64,000 nt of DNA from Heloderma charlesbogerti (GCA_026122225.1 JANEZZ010000310.1:310001-374000), one strand, 5' to 3'; positions 47,627-51,166 are shown, counted from the stretch's first letter. Numbers and translations are program-made. The notes: generated by a model from the sequence alone, not told the origin.

Positions 47627-48276
47627 AGAAGGCCCACATGAGGATAACCACCACGAAAATGTAGAAGACACCCAAATGGAAAGACTATCTTCAACATCAA
47701 CCCACGAGCATGTTCATGCTCGCATAGGCGATTATGAAACCCTTGGGAGAAGCACAGACAGTTGAAGTAGATGTACCCTGCACGTATCTTTTGGGAACAT
47801 ACTTCACCAAACCCCACCCTGGTCCTCTCCACACACACACCCGCCTGCATGATTTCCTTTATCATGGGTGGATGGTGACTATCAAGCTGAAGTGAGGCAC
47901 TCAAGTACCCAAGGTAGCTTGGACAGCATTTTCTTCACTTAGAGCTGCCTTCCCTGACCTACTGTCTTCCAGGTGTTTTGGACCTAAACTCCCATGAGCC
48001 TCAGCCAGCATGACCAACGGTTAGAAGTGCTGGGAGGAGCCATCCAAAACATCTGCAGGGCACCAGGTTGGGGAACACTGACTAAGGGGAGCTTGCTGTG
48101 ACACAAATCTGAGAATTTTTTGTGAATACTGACCTACAGCTGGATCTGCAGGTTACCAGGGGCACGTTATTTGGTTCAAAATACATAAATAAGAAGGATG
48201 CTGCTTACCTCTCCATCAGCTTTTCTTTATCCCAGTTGAAATGACTAAGGAGTATCCTGGTGATAGTTGCTGGATT
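5652..48276 (-). CDS. ARIH1: ARIH1, RBR E3 ubiquitin-protein ligase, exons 2-14 (5' incomplete)
   Basis: Thirteen exons (listed separately) join in phase to give 432 residues and a TGA stop. RBR ligases take ubiquitin from an E2 (UBE2L3 for ARIH1) onto a RING2 cysteine and then pass it to substrate. ARIH1 works with neddylated cullin-RING ligases. Numbering as a 557-residue protein, the joined exons show: the UBA-like end (126-150); RING1 starting at Cys186; an IBR built from exons 6-8; RING2 with catalytic Cys357 and His359 in exon 10; and an Ariadne domain (exons 11-14) with the auto-inhibitory Phe430, Glu431 and Glu503 in place. All splice sites are AG/GT. No frameshift or internal stop is seen. 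Exon 1 (about 125 residues, acidic and Gly-rich in known orthologues), the start codon and the promoter are beyond 64000. The identification is very secure. Confidence 0.97.
5976..6108. mobile_element. hAT-type MITE (family 1), with target-site duplication
   Basis: A 133-bp fold-back element that starts caggggtgggca and ends cacctctg. The inner arms are complementary (agatgttttggacttcaact against agttgcaagtccaaaacatc). The flanking 8-mers cactacag (5968-5975) and cactaaaa (6109-6116) match at 6 of 8, as expected for an old hAT insertion. It lies in intron 13. Confidence 0.75.
6109..6851. other. Intron 13 remainder, nothing recognised
   Basis: No exon, repeat family or RNA gene is recognised. 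A short tandem run of catatacacatct lies near 6708-6745. Confidence 0.5.
6852..6964 (-). CDS. ARIH1: ARIH1 exon 13
   Basis: 113 bases encode residues 493-529 plus two bases of Arg530 ([11 protein letters not shown] to QDKY). Acceptor TTCTAG, donor GTACAC. It contains Glu503, one of the residues known to hold the Ariadne domain against RING2 in the auto-inhibited state. Confidence 0.96.
6965..7325. other. Intron 12, nothing recognised
   Basis: Unique-looking intronic sequence directly upstream of exon 13. It contains the polypyrimidine/acceptor region but no recognised repeat. Confidence 0.5.
7326..7565 (+). repeat. CR1 LINE 3' end
   Basis: Matches, in the opposite orientation, the 3' ends of the CR1 copies at 18859-19345 and 55064-57135. 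Shared landmarks are cctccagtaccagaggcag, ggaacatgggtgggaagg, the tract around aacagaatgctggactaga, and a final ctcttcttatgttctt. It lies antisense to ARIH1. Confidence 0.85.
7566..8239. other. Intron 12, nothing recognised
   Basis: No recognised gene or repeat on either strand. Confidence 0.45.
8240..8610. repeat. Possible dispersed repeat of unclear class
   Basis: The end of this stretch (ggagccaccactgaaaagg and the preceding glycine-rich-like GC segment) resembles the repeat at 35105-35480, which has a similar order of an AT-rich start and a 'gggggccgccacactgaa' segment. Homology is judged by eye and is weak. Confidence 0.3.
8611..9376. other. Intron 12, nothing recognised
   Basis: No recognised feature. 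A T-run lies at 8751-8760. Confidence 0.45.
9377..9502 (+). mobile_element. LTR-like segment related to 17077-17194
   Basis: About 126 bases align with 17077-17194 in the same orientation. Shared blocks include cttct, gaaacaaa, tgcctaata, agcagtta, tacagtg and gttattaatgggacacaca. The partner lies ~150 bases past the end of the Ty3/gypsy pol remnant, so this may be the matching upstream LTR, cut by the CR1 insertion that begins at ~9503. It could also be a solo LTR of the same family. Confidence 0.55.
9503..10345 (+). repeat. CR1 LINE, 5'-truncated
   Basis: Covers the end of CR1 ORF2 and the 3' UTR. Degenerate coding matches include an 'IIRKGIE' segment near 9590, '[14 protein letters not shown]'-like near 9690, and the region around 'MIEVYKIIH' near 9880. 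The 3' tail shares cctccagtatcagaggcag and ggaacatgagcaggg with the other CR1 copies. A TAAA microsatellite lies at 9767-9783. Frameshifts and stops show it is dead. Antisense to ARIH1. Confidence 0.85.
10346..10904. other. Intron 12; possible gypsy 5' region, plus a GA microsatellite
   Basis: No coding match is recognised. A TATAAAA box-like motif at ~10430 and the position between an LTR-like segment and the gag remnant make it a candidate for the 5' part of the Ty3/gypsy element, but nothing proves this. A (GA)n run lies at about 10639-10668. Confidence 0.3.
10905..11215. repeat. Unclassified repeat-like segment
   Basis: The stretch has short, repeatedly used words (gcacatttctg, aaattacagcc, tgcacaaattcagcc, cagaaactgcgaaaaatgca) and ends at a G9 run, just before the LINE. 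It looks like transposon-derived sequence, but I cannot assign a family. Confidence 0.3.
11231..13979 (+). mobile_element. L2-like (CR1-group) LINE, 5'-truncated with intact endonuclease/RT frame
   Basis: A single frame at 11237-13837 (866 codons) is open from the truncation point to its stop. The N-terminal part is an AP-endonuclease remnant with LGDFN (residues 63-67) and SDHY (131-134). The reverse transcriptase has the motif A Asp in DLSAAFD (residues 496-502), [10 protein letters not shown], and YADD (585-588, DNA 12989-13000). A C-terminal domain ends ..RQAFGVG. The 3' UTR runs to a TAAA microsatellite at about 13960-13978. The start of the element (5' UTR and endonuclease N-terminus) is missing; homology to the copy at 36867-38905 begins at 11231. 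The frame has no stop, so this is a young insertion. It sits inside an older Ty3/gypsy element and antisense to ARIH1. Clade naming (L2 versus L3/CR1) is tentative. Confidence 0.9.
13980..17200 (+). mobile_element. Degenerate Ty3/gypsy LTR retrotransposon (gag-pol remnant)
   Basis: In order on the plus strand: a broken double zinc knuckle like that of gag near 14275-14385; a protease/linker trace near 14600-14700; '[10 protein letters not shown]' and following residues at 14670-14912; a reverse-transcriptase stretch near 14980-15300 ('KELERLQ', 'ICGDCKV', '[10 protein letters not shown]'); the end of the RT/RNase H region near 15455-15727 ('[15 protein letters not shown]', 'WKWTKQCE'); an integrase core near 16514-16680 ('[15 protein letters not shown]'); and a C-terminal integrase-like segment near 16730-16925. 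Many frameshifts and stops are present. An LTR-like block follows at 17077-17194. The order gag-PR-RT-RH-IN is diagnostic for Ty3/gypsy. It is antisense to ARIH1. Confidence 0.85.
17077..17194 (+). mobile_element. LTR-like segment downstream of the Ty3/gypsy remnant
   Basis: Aligns with 9377-9502 in direct orientation with scattered substitutions and small gaps. Its place ~150 bases after the integrase C-terminus suits a 3' LTR. A gaataaaag motif at ~17272 could be the LTR poly(A) signal. Exact ends (TG...CA) and target duplications were not found. Confidence 0.5.
17195..17511. other. Intron 12, end next to exon 12
   Basis: May include the rest of the 3' LTR. A short 'ttatttattcagaacgtgcgt' type segment near 17382 resembles ends of dispersed reptile repeats. 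Nothing else is recognised. Confidence 0.35.
17512..17772 (-). CDS. ARIH1: ARIH1 exon 12
   Basis: 261 bases (87 codons, phase 0 at both ends) encode residues 406-492, [12 protein letters not shown] to [10 protein letters not shown]. Acceptor AACGCAG, donor GTAAGG. This is the helical core of the Ariadne domain, carrying Phe430 and Glu431 in the segment SLRFEHKLY, which are known to contact RING2 in the inhibited enzyme. A coiled-coil-like stretch ([10 protein letters not shown]) follows. Confidence 0.97.
17773..18645. other. Intron 11, nothing recognised
   Basis: 873 bases without a recognised repeat. A local near-duplication (tcaacgttcacttgaagtgg then tcaatgttcacttg) lies at 18521-18555. 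Confidence 0.5.
18646..18703 (-). CDS. ARIH1: ARIH1 exon 11
   Basis: 58 bases: one base completing Trp386 and residues 387-405 ([19 protein letters not shown]). Acceptor TTTTCAG, donor GTGAGT. It links RING2 to the Ariadne helices. Confidence 0.96.
18859..19345 (-). repeat. CR1 LINE 3' end
   Basis: Minus-strand CR1: the 3' tail starts at 18859 (agaacataggaagagccatg), followed by the degenerate C-terminus of ORF2 read leftwards, with a [15 protein letters not shown] motif near 19285-19320. It is homologous to 55064-55560. It lies in intron 10 in the sense orientation of ARIH1. Confidence 0.88.
19521..19651 (-). CDS. ARIH1: ARIH1 exon 10 (RING2 with catalytic cysteine)
   Basis: 131 bases encode residues 343-385 plus two bases of Trp386 ([18 protein letters not shown] and on). 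Acceptor TTTGCAG, donor GTATGT. Zinc ligands are visible as CPKC, CRNQNC and CWVC. The cysteine in GGCNH is Cys357, which carries ubiquitin as a thioester, and His359 follows. All key catalytic residues are intact. Confidence 0.98.
19888..20126 (-). repeat. tRNA-derived SINE (family B)
   Basis: On the minus strand the head is tRNA-like (gtgtgttgtagtagtggcta, then an A/B-box pair with gggttctagtcccc), followed by the core found in many reptile SINEs (ccatggaagctcactgggtg; tcacagggttgttgtgagga-like) and a tail giving tttatatcctgcctt on the plus strand. It resembles Sauria/Squam-type SINEs, a family name I cannot confirm. It lies in intron 9. Confidence 0.75.
20338..20524 (+). repeat. tRNA-derived SINE (family A), near full length
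   Basis: Starts with a tRNA-like head: A box tagctcagtggtagagca and B box ggttcaatccc. The body includes accctggagagccactgcca and the tail ggcataaaccagcttcttat. This is the best copy of the family in the window; related copies are at 1-112, 29575-29756, 44814-44889, 57818-57996 and around 61393-62118. Confidence 0.88.
20850..20921 (-). CDS. ARIH1: ARIH1 exon 9
   Basis: 72 bases (24 codons, phase 0 both ends) encode residues 319-342, [12 protein letters not shown] to IAANTK. Acceptor CTAACAG, donor GTTTGG. This is the linker helix between IBR and RING2. Confidence 0.96.
20922..21400. other. Intron 8, nothing recognised
   Basis: No recognised repeat or gene up to the MITE at 21401. Confidence 0.5.
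21401..21526. mobile_element. hAT-type MITE (family 1)
   Basis: Starts cagccttccccaacctagtg and ends gcggaaggctg; its two halves are complementary. The flanking 8-mers acttgtgg (21393-21400) and acttaagg (21527-21534) agree at 6 of 8. Confidence 0.75.
21714..21756 (-). CDS. ARIH1: ARIH1 exon 8
   Basis: 43 bases: one base completing Cys304 and residues 305-318 ([14 protein letters not shown]). Acceptor TTTCCAG, donor GTGAGC. It forms the zinc-binding end of the IBR (FNC, then WHxxxKC). Confidence 0.96.
21757..22114. other. Intron 7, nothing recognised
   Basis: 358 bases; the shortest intron in the window. Confidence 0.5.
22115..22221 (-). CDS. ARIH1: ARIH1 exon 7
   Basis: 107 bases encode residues 269-303 plus two bases of Cys304 ([13 protein letters not shown] to CGRQF). 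Acceptor CTCTAG, donor GTAAGG. It supplies most of the IBR zinc ligands: WCPAPDC and RCKCGRQFC. Confidence 0.96.
22274..22362. mobile_element. Short fold-back MITE (GCAATCC family)
   Basis: An ~89-bp palindromic unit from ttgcaatcccatacatactt to gtacaggattgcat, with the inner complementary words gagtaag and cttacttctgagtaga. Relatives are at 39835-39925, 58003-58096 and 59752-59840. Confidence 0.65.
22628..22737. mobile_element. Short fold-back MITE (GCAATCC family, variant)
   Basis: Arms tgcaatcctatgcatgttta and taaacatgcacaggattatg are nearly exact inverted repeats around a ~55-bp centre. A second copy with the same design is at 48595-48693. Confidence 0.7.
22883..23186. mobile_element. 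hAT-like non-autonomous element (family 2), 304 bp
   Basis: Starts tagggctgcagaacccc and ends gaggttcaatgaccctg, imperfect terminal inverted repeats of the CAGGGGT type. The 8-mers gtttaagc (22875-22882) and gtttgagc (23187-23194) agree at 7 of 8, a hAT-type target duplication. It is the reverse-orientation relative of 42514-42855, sharing ggcccaaatct/agttt and the 'ccagctctc' block. Confidence 0.7.
23195..24113. other. Intron 6, nothing recognised
   Basis: About 0.9 kb without a recognised element. Confidence 0.45.
24114..24180 (-). CDS. ARIH1: ARIH1 exon 6
   Basis: 67 bases: one base completing Met246 and residues 247-268 ([12 protein letters not shown] to NSFVE). Acceptor TTTACAG, donor GTGAGT. 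It is the helix leading into the IBR. Confidence 0.96.
24181..24617. other. Intron 5, nothing recognised
   Basis: No recognised feature apart from a C-rich run near 24390-24408. Confidence 0.45.
24618..25603 (+). repeat. L2-like LINE 3' half, degenerate
   Basis: Begins at the equivalent of the RT 'DTQLY' motif (QLYFSVSS at ~24628) and continues through [14 protein letters not shown], a 'DYCNVLYVG'-like region near 25005, and '[16 protein letters not shown]' at 25165-25225. It ends in an A-rich aataaaataaaa tail. It is homologous to residues ~585-866 of the intact frame at 11237-13837, with stops and frameshifts. Antisense to ARIH1. Confidence 0.85.
25604..25964. other. Intron 5, nothing recognised
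   Basis: No recognised feature. Confidence 0.45.
25965..26117 (+). repeat. CR1 LINE 3' end fragment
   Basis: Diverged copy of the CR1 3' tail (cctccaggtacagagacag, tgggcacctggacagctgct-like, gaaacaggatgctgg) ending ctgctcttatattct. Antisense to ARIH1. Confidence 0.7.
26118..26584. other. Intron 5, nothing recognised
   Basis: No recognised feature. Confidence 0.45.
26585..27590 (+). mobile_element. L2-like LINE with 5' inversion (twin-primed insertion)
   Basis: The right part (about 27085-27590, plus strand) encodes '[10 protein letters not shown]' and the LINE C-terminus. The left part (about 26585-27005) encodes, on the minus strand, the segment that should precede it: '[24 protein letters not shown]' through '[12 protein letters not shown]' to 'KGSR'. 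The two pieces are adjacent in the parental order but head-to-head, as twin priming produces. Stops show it is old. Confidence 0.8.
27591..28556. other. Intron 5, little recognised
   Basis: 27894-28020 (gcttacaatctaaaaagaca region) resembles the start of a dispersed reptile repeat, but the assignment is weak. Otherwise nothing is recognised. Confidence 0.35.
28557..28691. mobile_element. hAT-type MITE (family 1), diverged
   Basis: Starts ccaccttccccaacctcgta and ends ggttgaggaaaactg. Both halves contain the shared block aaacatctggagggca. No clear target duplication remains. Confidence 0.65.
28692..29029. other. Intron 5, short CA run only
   Basis: A (CA)n stretch of about 14 bases lies near 28735-28748. 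Nothing else is recognised. Confidence 0.4.
29030..29350. repeat. Fold-back DNA element of the 'cctgggtt' type
   Basis: Contains two inverted copies of the word ggaattgcc/ggcaattcc with cctgggttgtttaatcc near 29065-29095 and aattcctgggttaaacaa near 29298. The same words recur at 45060-45110 and 51255-51300. It looks like a hairpin-forming non-autonomous DNA transposon. Confidence 0.5.
29575..29756 (-). repeat. tRNA-derived SINE (family A), near full length
   Basis: Minus-strand copy: head at the right with tgtagctcagtggtagagcc and B box ggttcgatcccc, and tail at the left giving ggaagctgccttatacagag on the plus strand. Confidence 0.85.
29970..30108. mobile_element. hAT-type MITE (family 1) with target duplication
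   Basis: 139 bp, starts caatcttccccaatcttgtg and ends gtgggggaaggctg. The flanking 8-mers atataggt (29962-29969) and atatagat (30109-30116) agree at 7 of 8. Confidence 0.8.
30345..30842 (+). repeat. L1-like LINE C-terminal fragment, degenerate
   Basis: In one frame '[21 protein letters not shown]' resembles the CCHC-type zinc segment near the end of L1 ORF2. It is followed by '[12 protein letters not shown]' and '[11 protein letters not shown]', also typical of that C-terminus, then an A-rich end. Stops are present. Confidence 0.6.
30843..30940. repeat. hAT-type terminal repeat remnants
   Basis: Two right-end-like words, gttggggacccctt and actggggacccctg, are the complement of CAGGGGTCCCCA-type hAT termini. 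Related sequence (cccatgggccccaca) lies at 30257-30272, so the L1-like piece may sit inside an older DNA element. Confidence 0.4.
30941..32554. other. Intron 5, 1.6 kb with nothing recognised
   Basis: No repeat family, exon or RNA gene seen. It is one of the longer apparently unique stretches in the introns. Confidence 0.45.
32555..32610 (-). CDS. ARIH1: ARIH1 exon 5
   Basis: 56 bases encode residues 228-245 plus two bases of Met246 ([18 protein letters not shown]). Acceptor TCACCAG, donor GTAAGT. It provides the last RING1 zinc ligands (CPAHGC). Confidence 0.96.
32611..33787. other. Intron 4 with purine-rich tract
   Basis: 32898-33080 is a strongly A/G-biased low-complexity run on the plus strand (gaggaagaaaagaggga type). 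It produces spurious open frames on both strands. Nothing else is recognised. Confidence 0.5.
33788..33880 (-). CDS. ARIH1: ARIH1 exon 4
   Basis: 93 bases (31 codons, phase 0) encode residues 197-227, [12 protein letters not shown] to EEGMGQ. Acceptor TTTGCAG, donor GTAAAA. It holds the central RING1 ligands ([10 protein letters not shown]), which recruit the E2. Confidence 0.97.
33886..33924 (+). repeat. (GA)n microsatellite next to exon 4
   Basis: Interrupted AG/GGAG repeats start about 6 bases upstream (in gene sense) of the exon 4 boundary. On the minus strand they form a long CT-rich polypyrimidine tract leading to the acceptor. Confidence 0.8.
33925..35104. other. Intron 3, nothing recognised
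   Basis: A near-repeat of aagtgaagcctgtgctg and gagtgaagcttgtgctg lies at 34560-34608. No mobile element or gene is recognised. Confidence 0.45.
35105..35480. repeat. Dispersed repeat of unclear class
   Basis: Starts with a TTTATTTA-rich segment followed by tgtataccactccacatcca, then a 'gggaattccagaggaaggggg' block and 'gccgccacactgaa'. The layout is typical of a dispersed reptile repeat. It directly abuts the LINE fragment at 35496-35939. Confidence 0.45.
35496..35939 (-). repeat. L2-like LINE endonuclease N-terminus fragment
   Basis: The minus-strand frame carries '[19 protein letters not shown]', '[11 protein letters not shown]' and 'LTQLCPPGY', the first conserved blocks of a LINE AP endonuclease. 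It is homologous to the 5' coding part of the copy at 36867-38905 ([20 protein letters not shown]). The rest of the element is absent. Sense to ARIH1. Confidence 0.8.
35940..36309. other. Intron 3, possible LINE upstream sequence
   Basis: May include upstream sequence of the preceding LINE on the minus strand. An acidic open frame at 36068-36286 is not assigned. Confidence 0.3.
36310..36450. repeat. Hairpin element
   Basis: catcttaattatgct and agcataattaagatg form inverted arms near 36372 and 36428. Probably a small non-autonomous DNA element; ends not defined. Confidence 0.45.
36690..36825. mobile_element. hAT-type MITE (family 1) with target duplication
   Basis: 136 bp, starts caggagtgggcaacttgtgg and ends acaagttgcccacccctg, with well-kept inverted termini. 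The flanking 8-mers tcctagag (36682-36689) and ccctagag (36826-36833) agree at 7 of 8. It is the cleanest copy in the window. Confidence 0.85.
36867..37192 (+). repeat. Tandemly duplicated 5' unit of the L2-like LINE
   Basis: Unit 1 begins at 36867 and unit 2 at 37090, spaced 223 bases. Both read agccaggatctgcaggaga, then a CTG/CCGCCACCAC-rich run, then ctcttcctgtggact. This resembles promoter monomers in the 5' UTRs of other LINEs. Confidence 0.7.
36867..38905 (+). mobile_element. L2-like LINE, near 5'-complete but internally deleted
   Basis: Contains a GC-rich 5' region with two direct copies of a ~100-bp unit (agccaggatctgcaggaga, at 36867 and 37090). A coding start follows with [15 protein letters not shown] at ~37518, then the endonuclease region ([10 protein letters not shown] at ~37910). 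At about 38577 the homology to 11231-13979 jumps from the equivalent of ~12077 to ~13628, removing ~1.55 kb that includes all RT motifs. It ends in the same 3' UTR. Several stops and frameshifts are present. Antisense to ARIH1. Confidence 0.88.
38906..39744. other. Intron 3, nothing recognised
   Basis: No recognised feature. Confidence 0.45.
39745..39925. mobile_element. Fold-back MITE(s) of the GCAATCC family, diverged
   Basis: gaaatcctacttactcccaa and cttacttctgaatacacctg match the inner words of 22274-22362. The stretch 39745-39835 (aagtccaactgagttctgtgg) looks like a second, older half copy. Confidence 0.5.
40038..40111. mobile_element. hAT-type MITE (family 1), half copy
   Basis: Only the right half is present: ggatgatgggagttgcagtc, ggagggcactgggttgggga. 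Confidence 0.6.
40112..41147. other. Intron 3, unassigned 117-codon open frame
   Basis: An open frame at 40379-40732 is Lys-rich ([20 protein letters not shown]) and may be an L1-like remnant, but no motif supports this. 40775-41030 has words of the 'aaccatggg/cccatggtt' type seen in fold-back elements. Confidence 0.3.
41148..41514. repeat. Fold-back element, ~367 bp
   Basis: Outer termini agggagcaatcctaactaga and gccatagaattgctccct are inverted. The interior also contains complementary gcttctcctgcc / ggcaggagaagc segments near 41215 and 41250. GC-rich interior. Confidence 0.6.
41590..42490 (+). repeat. L1-like LINE reverse-transcriptase fragment, degenerate
   Basis: A frame near 41640-41760 reads '[33 protein letters not shown]', matching the D(A/T)EKAFDR motif A of L1-type RTs. 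A broken 'YAD.LFLLRNP' (motif C) follows near 41920. Many stops. Antisense to ARIH1. Confidence 0.75.
42514..42855. mobile_element. hAT-like non-autonomous element (family 2), 342 bp
   Basis: Starts caggggtgcagaacctctg and ends cctgaggttctgcaccc(a). The flanking 8-mers aattagat (42506-42513) and agttagat (42856-42863) agree at 7 of 8. It is the inverted relative of 22883-23186. Confidence 0.75.
43068..43415. repeat. Fold-back element with 'aaccatggg' arms
   Basis: gttaaccatgggttgtttgc at the left and gttaacaaaccgtgagttgt at the right, with internal inverted words (ctgggttgttgagggagaag / ttgtttctccctcaaaaatc). Probably a composite hairpin DNA element. Confidence 0.5.
43670..43810 (+). repeat. 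Unclassified dispersed repeat, copy 1
   Basis: Shares aggctcacatg, cacacagaaaactag and gccagggagaag-type words in the same order and orientation with 62925-63060. The family is not recognised. Confidence 0.5.
44010..44154 (-). CDS. ARIH1: ARIH1 exon 3
   Basis: 145 bases: one base completing Arg148 and residues 149-196 ([15 protein letters not shown] to NYPNS). Acceptor ATACAG, donor GTGAGT. It ends the UBA-like region, passes through a basic linker (KKSRTRQ) and opens RING1 with CQIC at Cys186 and Cys189. Confidence 0.97.
44155..44813. other. Intron 2, nothing recognised
   Basis: Two adjacent near-identical words (aactcttcagtttgtcttca, gttcagcaactctgcctgt) and a short (aca)n run at 44688-44702. 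No element is recognised. Confidence 0.4.
44814..44889 (+). repeat. tRNA-derived SINE (family A), internal fragment
   Basis: tccccaggatatccagatac to tggtcagcatagac matches the middle of 20338-20524 and 57818-57996; head and tail are missing. Confidence 0.6.
44890..45125. repeat. Fold-back element with a perfect 15-bp hairpin
   Basis: 44924-44938 (aactatgggttgttt) and 44946-44960 are exact inverted repeats with a 7-base loop. Further right, aattcctgggttaaacaatc and caggaattg form a second stem. Words are shared with 29030-29350 and 51167-51373. Confidence 0.65.
45126..45876. other. Intron 2, nothing recognised
   Basis: No recognised feature. Confidence 0.45.
45885..46017. mobile_element. hAT-type MITE (family 1) with target duplication
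   Basis: 133 bp, starts caggctcctctaacctggtg and ends ggttggggaaggctg. The flanking 8-mers ctctaagc (45877-45884) and ctctaaac (46018-46025) agree at 7 of 8. Confidence 0.85.
46026..47582. other. Intron 2, 1.5 kb with nothing recognised
   Basis: Apparently unique AT-rich intronic sequence. Confidence 0.45.
47583..47627 (+). repeat. (TC)n(AC)n compound microsatellite
   Basis: About 20 bases of TC repeats pass directly into about 24 bases of AC repeats. Confidence 0.9.
47945..48080. mobile_element. hAT-type MITE (family 1)
   Basis: 136 bp, starts ctgccttccctgacctactg and ends ggttggggaacactg. The flanking 8-mers acttagag and actaaggg agree at 6 of 8. It ends 129 bases downstream (gene sense) of exon 2. 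Confidence 0.75.
48209..48276 (-). CDS. ARIH1: ARIH1 exon 2 (first exon in the window)
   Basis: 68 bases encode residues 126-147 plus two bases of Arg148 ([20 protein letters not shown]). Acceptor TTTCTAG, donor GTAAGC. It is part of the UBA-like domain that binds NEDD8 on cullins in ARIH1. Exon 1 does not occur between here and 64000 on either strand as far as I can see. Confidence 0.96.
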
Positions 48277-48365
48277 CTAGAAAAAAGAGGGAAAGTCATT
48301 GAAGAAGAGGTATGAGCAAATATAAGCAAGCCCATGAAGAACTGGAAACCTTAATAAAGAGCTCC

Positions 48366-48490
48366 GCTTATTATTCCACCCTCCAAGGTGCTGAGAGTTG
48401 CATACATGGTTCCACCCCTACACCCTTGTATTCTCACAATCCTGTGAGGTAGGTTATTTTTCACAGGCAGTGCAAGTTAGGACCAGGTCC
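48366..48490 (-). repeat. tRNA-derived SINE (family B), 3' fragment
   Basis: The tcacaatcctgtgaggtagg segment and its surroundings match the core of 19888-20126; the tRNA head is missing. Confidence 0.5.
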
Positions 48491-48594
48491 CAAATGCTAG
48501 GTAAACTATGTGCCCAAGTAAATGCAGGAGGCCATCATTGACTTTTAACTGGTGAATTCCTAAGCTCTTAAAATCCAGTCACAAGTAGATAAAG

Positions 48595-48693
48595 GCTGCA
48601 ATCCTACGCAAGTTTAGACAGAACAGCATGGCTGGGGAATGCTGGGAGATGTAGGACTTTTTTCTGTCTACACATGCACAGGATTGCATTCTA
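48595..48693. mobile_element. Short fold-back MITE (GCAATCC family, variant)
   Basis: Arms tgcaatcctacgcaagttta and tctacacatgcacaggattg flank a centre with gctgggagatgtaggac. Same design as 22628-22737. Confidence 0.7.
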
Positions 48694-51166
48694 AGGGATT
48701 TTGCCAATGGCAAGAAGATAGCAAGGGCTGTGCACTGAGATGTTGAGCAAAGTGGGAAAGCCACTTTGGGCCTAAAACTAGCTGGTTTGTACTGCAGAAC
48801 GATTGCTGACAAGCTCTCTTCCGTCTTAACAATAAATGTTTGTCTGTCTAACTGTTAGCTATAGAATTTATAAATAATTTTTCACAATAGTTTAGCATGT
48901 AATTGTTCCATAAATGTTACTAGCTTGGATTTTTGTAACTAGCTTCTCTGGTACAGTTCCACTAAATAAAAGTTAAGAAACATGGGCTTCTGCCAAGATA
49001 AACCTGGTAGTCCAGAGTGCCATGGCACTCTCGGGAGTTTGCTGTAACAGACTAACACAGCTACCCCTGTGGAGTCCTGAATAAATGCTGAAAATATTTA
49101 ACTATTATTGGGCAAGCGTTTTGACTATTACTTACAAGTCAATTGACTAAATATGTTTCTACCGGCCAAATGGCCAACCAGCTTGGGACAGTACTCAGTC
49201 TTTCTCCTTCCTATCATCTATTTCCAATACTGGGCTGTTTGGGTTTGTTGGTTTCTTGCCCCCTCCCTTTTCCCCTAAAGATCTGTTGTACTTCTATAAA
49301 ACTTGGAGCTGCCCAAGAATGCTGAAAGCTTCCTCTTGTTTTTCAATAGCCCCATTTTGGTGCCAATTCCATCAGTACTCACCACCTGAATTTGCTATTA
49401 GAAGGAGTAATTATGGTATTATTGTAGACTTACTTTGATTGCCATCTTCATTTCCACCTTTCCTATGCATAAGTACTACCTTACATATTCAAGCCTTTTC
49501 CTCTACTCAACAGTTAGACCATTACATTAAATATGAAGGATTTTTTATATATATAGTCAACCTAAGATACTATCAAAACAACCTATTAGTTCCAAGTGTT
49601 TCCCATCTCTAGAACACAGAACAGAGACAGCATCCACAATACTACATTCGGATCTAGCATATAGATAATGGTTAAAATCAGCTCTATGGAAGATTTAGTC
49701 TTTCCTACCCTTTGACTGATAAATGAAGGGGCAGCAAGCTGTAGTTTTGTTTTTAAAGATTCCAAAAAAGTTTGCAGGGTAATCATAAATAGAAATACCA
49801 CTGCTTCACCAAGCTCTCATATCAGTAAACATGAGCAATCATCTGGGGAAAATACTTCAGTCTTCCCGGAATACAGAATGGGGATCAGTGGGGGTTTATC
49901 TGCATCAGATGCCTGGAGGTATTTCACACGCCTTTTAAGTTTTTTAAATACCCCCAAAAGTATAAGGCCTGCCCCCTAAAATGCAAAAGGAGAAGCAATC
50001 CACAATGCTGAGCTTCCATATATTTAAACCCCACCCCAGTATTTGACCAGTAAAACAAAAATGAAGCTTTACATATCAGTTAATATAATCAAACGCAATC
50101 AAGTATTGGAAGCATCCATTATATTTTTAACTGCCAATTACAAAGCCCATTGTCTTTTTTAAAAGACTCCCATGCCAGTCCCTCCCAGAAGCTTTATCAA
50201 GATGATATTGAGGCTGCTCTTCCACACAGGAATGAACTCTTGGTGGTCCCAACATCTGGGCACTTGAAGCCTGCATTGGGTTGCCTCATTTTGCTTACAA
50301 AGGTTTGACACACTAGGACGAGTACATGTGAAAGATTCTTCGCAAGGGCTCTGCAGCAAGTCACAGAGCAGCCTTATCTGTAAATATTTGCCTGGCCACC
50401 ATAGGCAACAAGGAATTCCATGCAAGCGAGTGTGCAGGCTTGTAGAAAAGGGAGACAGCAATCTTGCCTCTTGTCTGCCAGGTCTCTACATTCCTTGCTG
50501 GCCACAGAGGCAAACAAGGGACAGAGATTTGCCTCTCCTTCACCAACCCACTTGGAAGCCCTTTTTCCCCCTAATCTAGGCTCGGTAATAGATTGGTTAA
50601 AAAAAAAAAAAAAGTCAAGCTATTAACTTTTTTAGCCTTATATACAAGGCTGTCACATTTTGTCCCAGGCACTTGCTTTAAGAACAACCACATTACATCC
50701 CAAACATTTGCAGGACAGACTGGGAAATATTTCCTGAAAGGTGTGCTACAGCTGTTCTCGGTAGTTCATCCATAATGTAGCCACTCTACAATTAGAACAT
50801 TTCCTTGATCTACCGTATAAAAGCAAATCCAGTATCATTTGCATAATCCACAGTAGTAAAAAAGTAGCCTTTATGTTCTAGAAAGTATTGCTGTGTTGAT
50901 CCCACAAAACAAGTAGAGATGAGGAAAACATCACAAAAGTAGTAGAGAGATACCGTTAGTTATACCAGCCTCTGACTGCTAACGGTCCGCATATTTAGCT
51001 GGCTTTGGTACCCAACCAAAAAACTACCAGTGCCTCCAAGATAAAGTTAGATCATCTTTCCAACATCATGTTGAGCTTTTGAGGCGAGTCAGAGTGGCTC
51101 CGCAGCCCAGCACAACTGCAGCAACACATTTGTGGACCGTTGCTTGCGAGAACGTCTATATAACAT
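48694..51166. other. Intron 1, largely unassigned
   Basis: 48983-49080 (caagataaacctggtagtcc to aacacagctacccct) resembles a tail repeat widespread in reptile and bird DNA, not named here. An A15 run lies at 50600. No exon is seen. Confidence 0.4.

Noticed and set aside
47583..47627. CRISPR-like or tandem array
   Set aside because: It is a plain dinucleotide microsatellite; no spaced direct repeats exist anywhere in the window.
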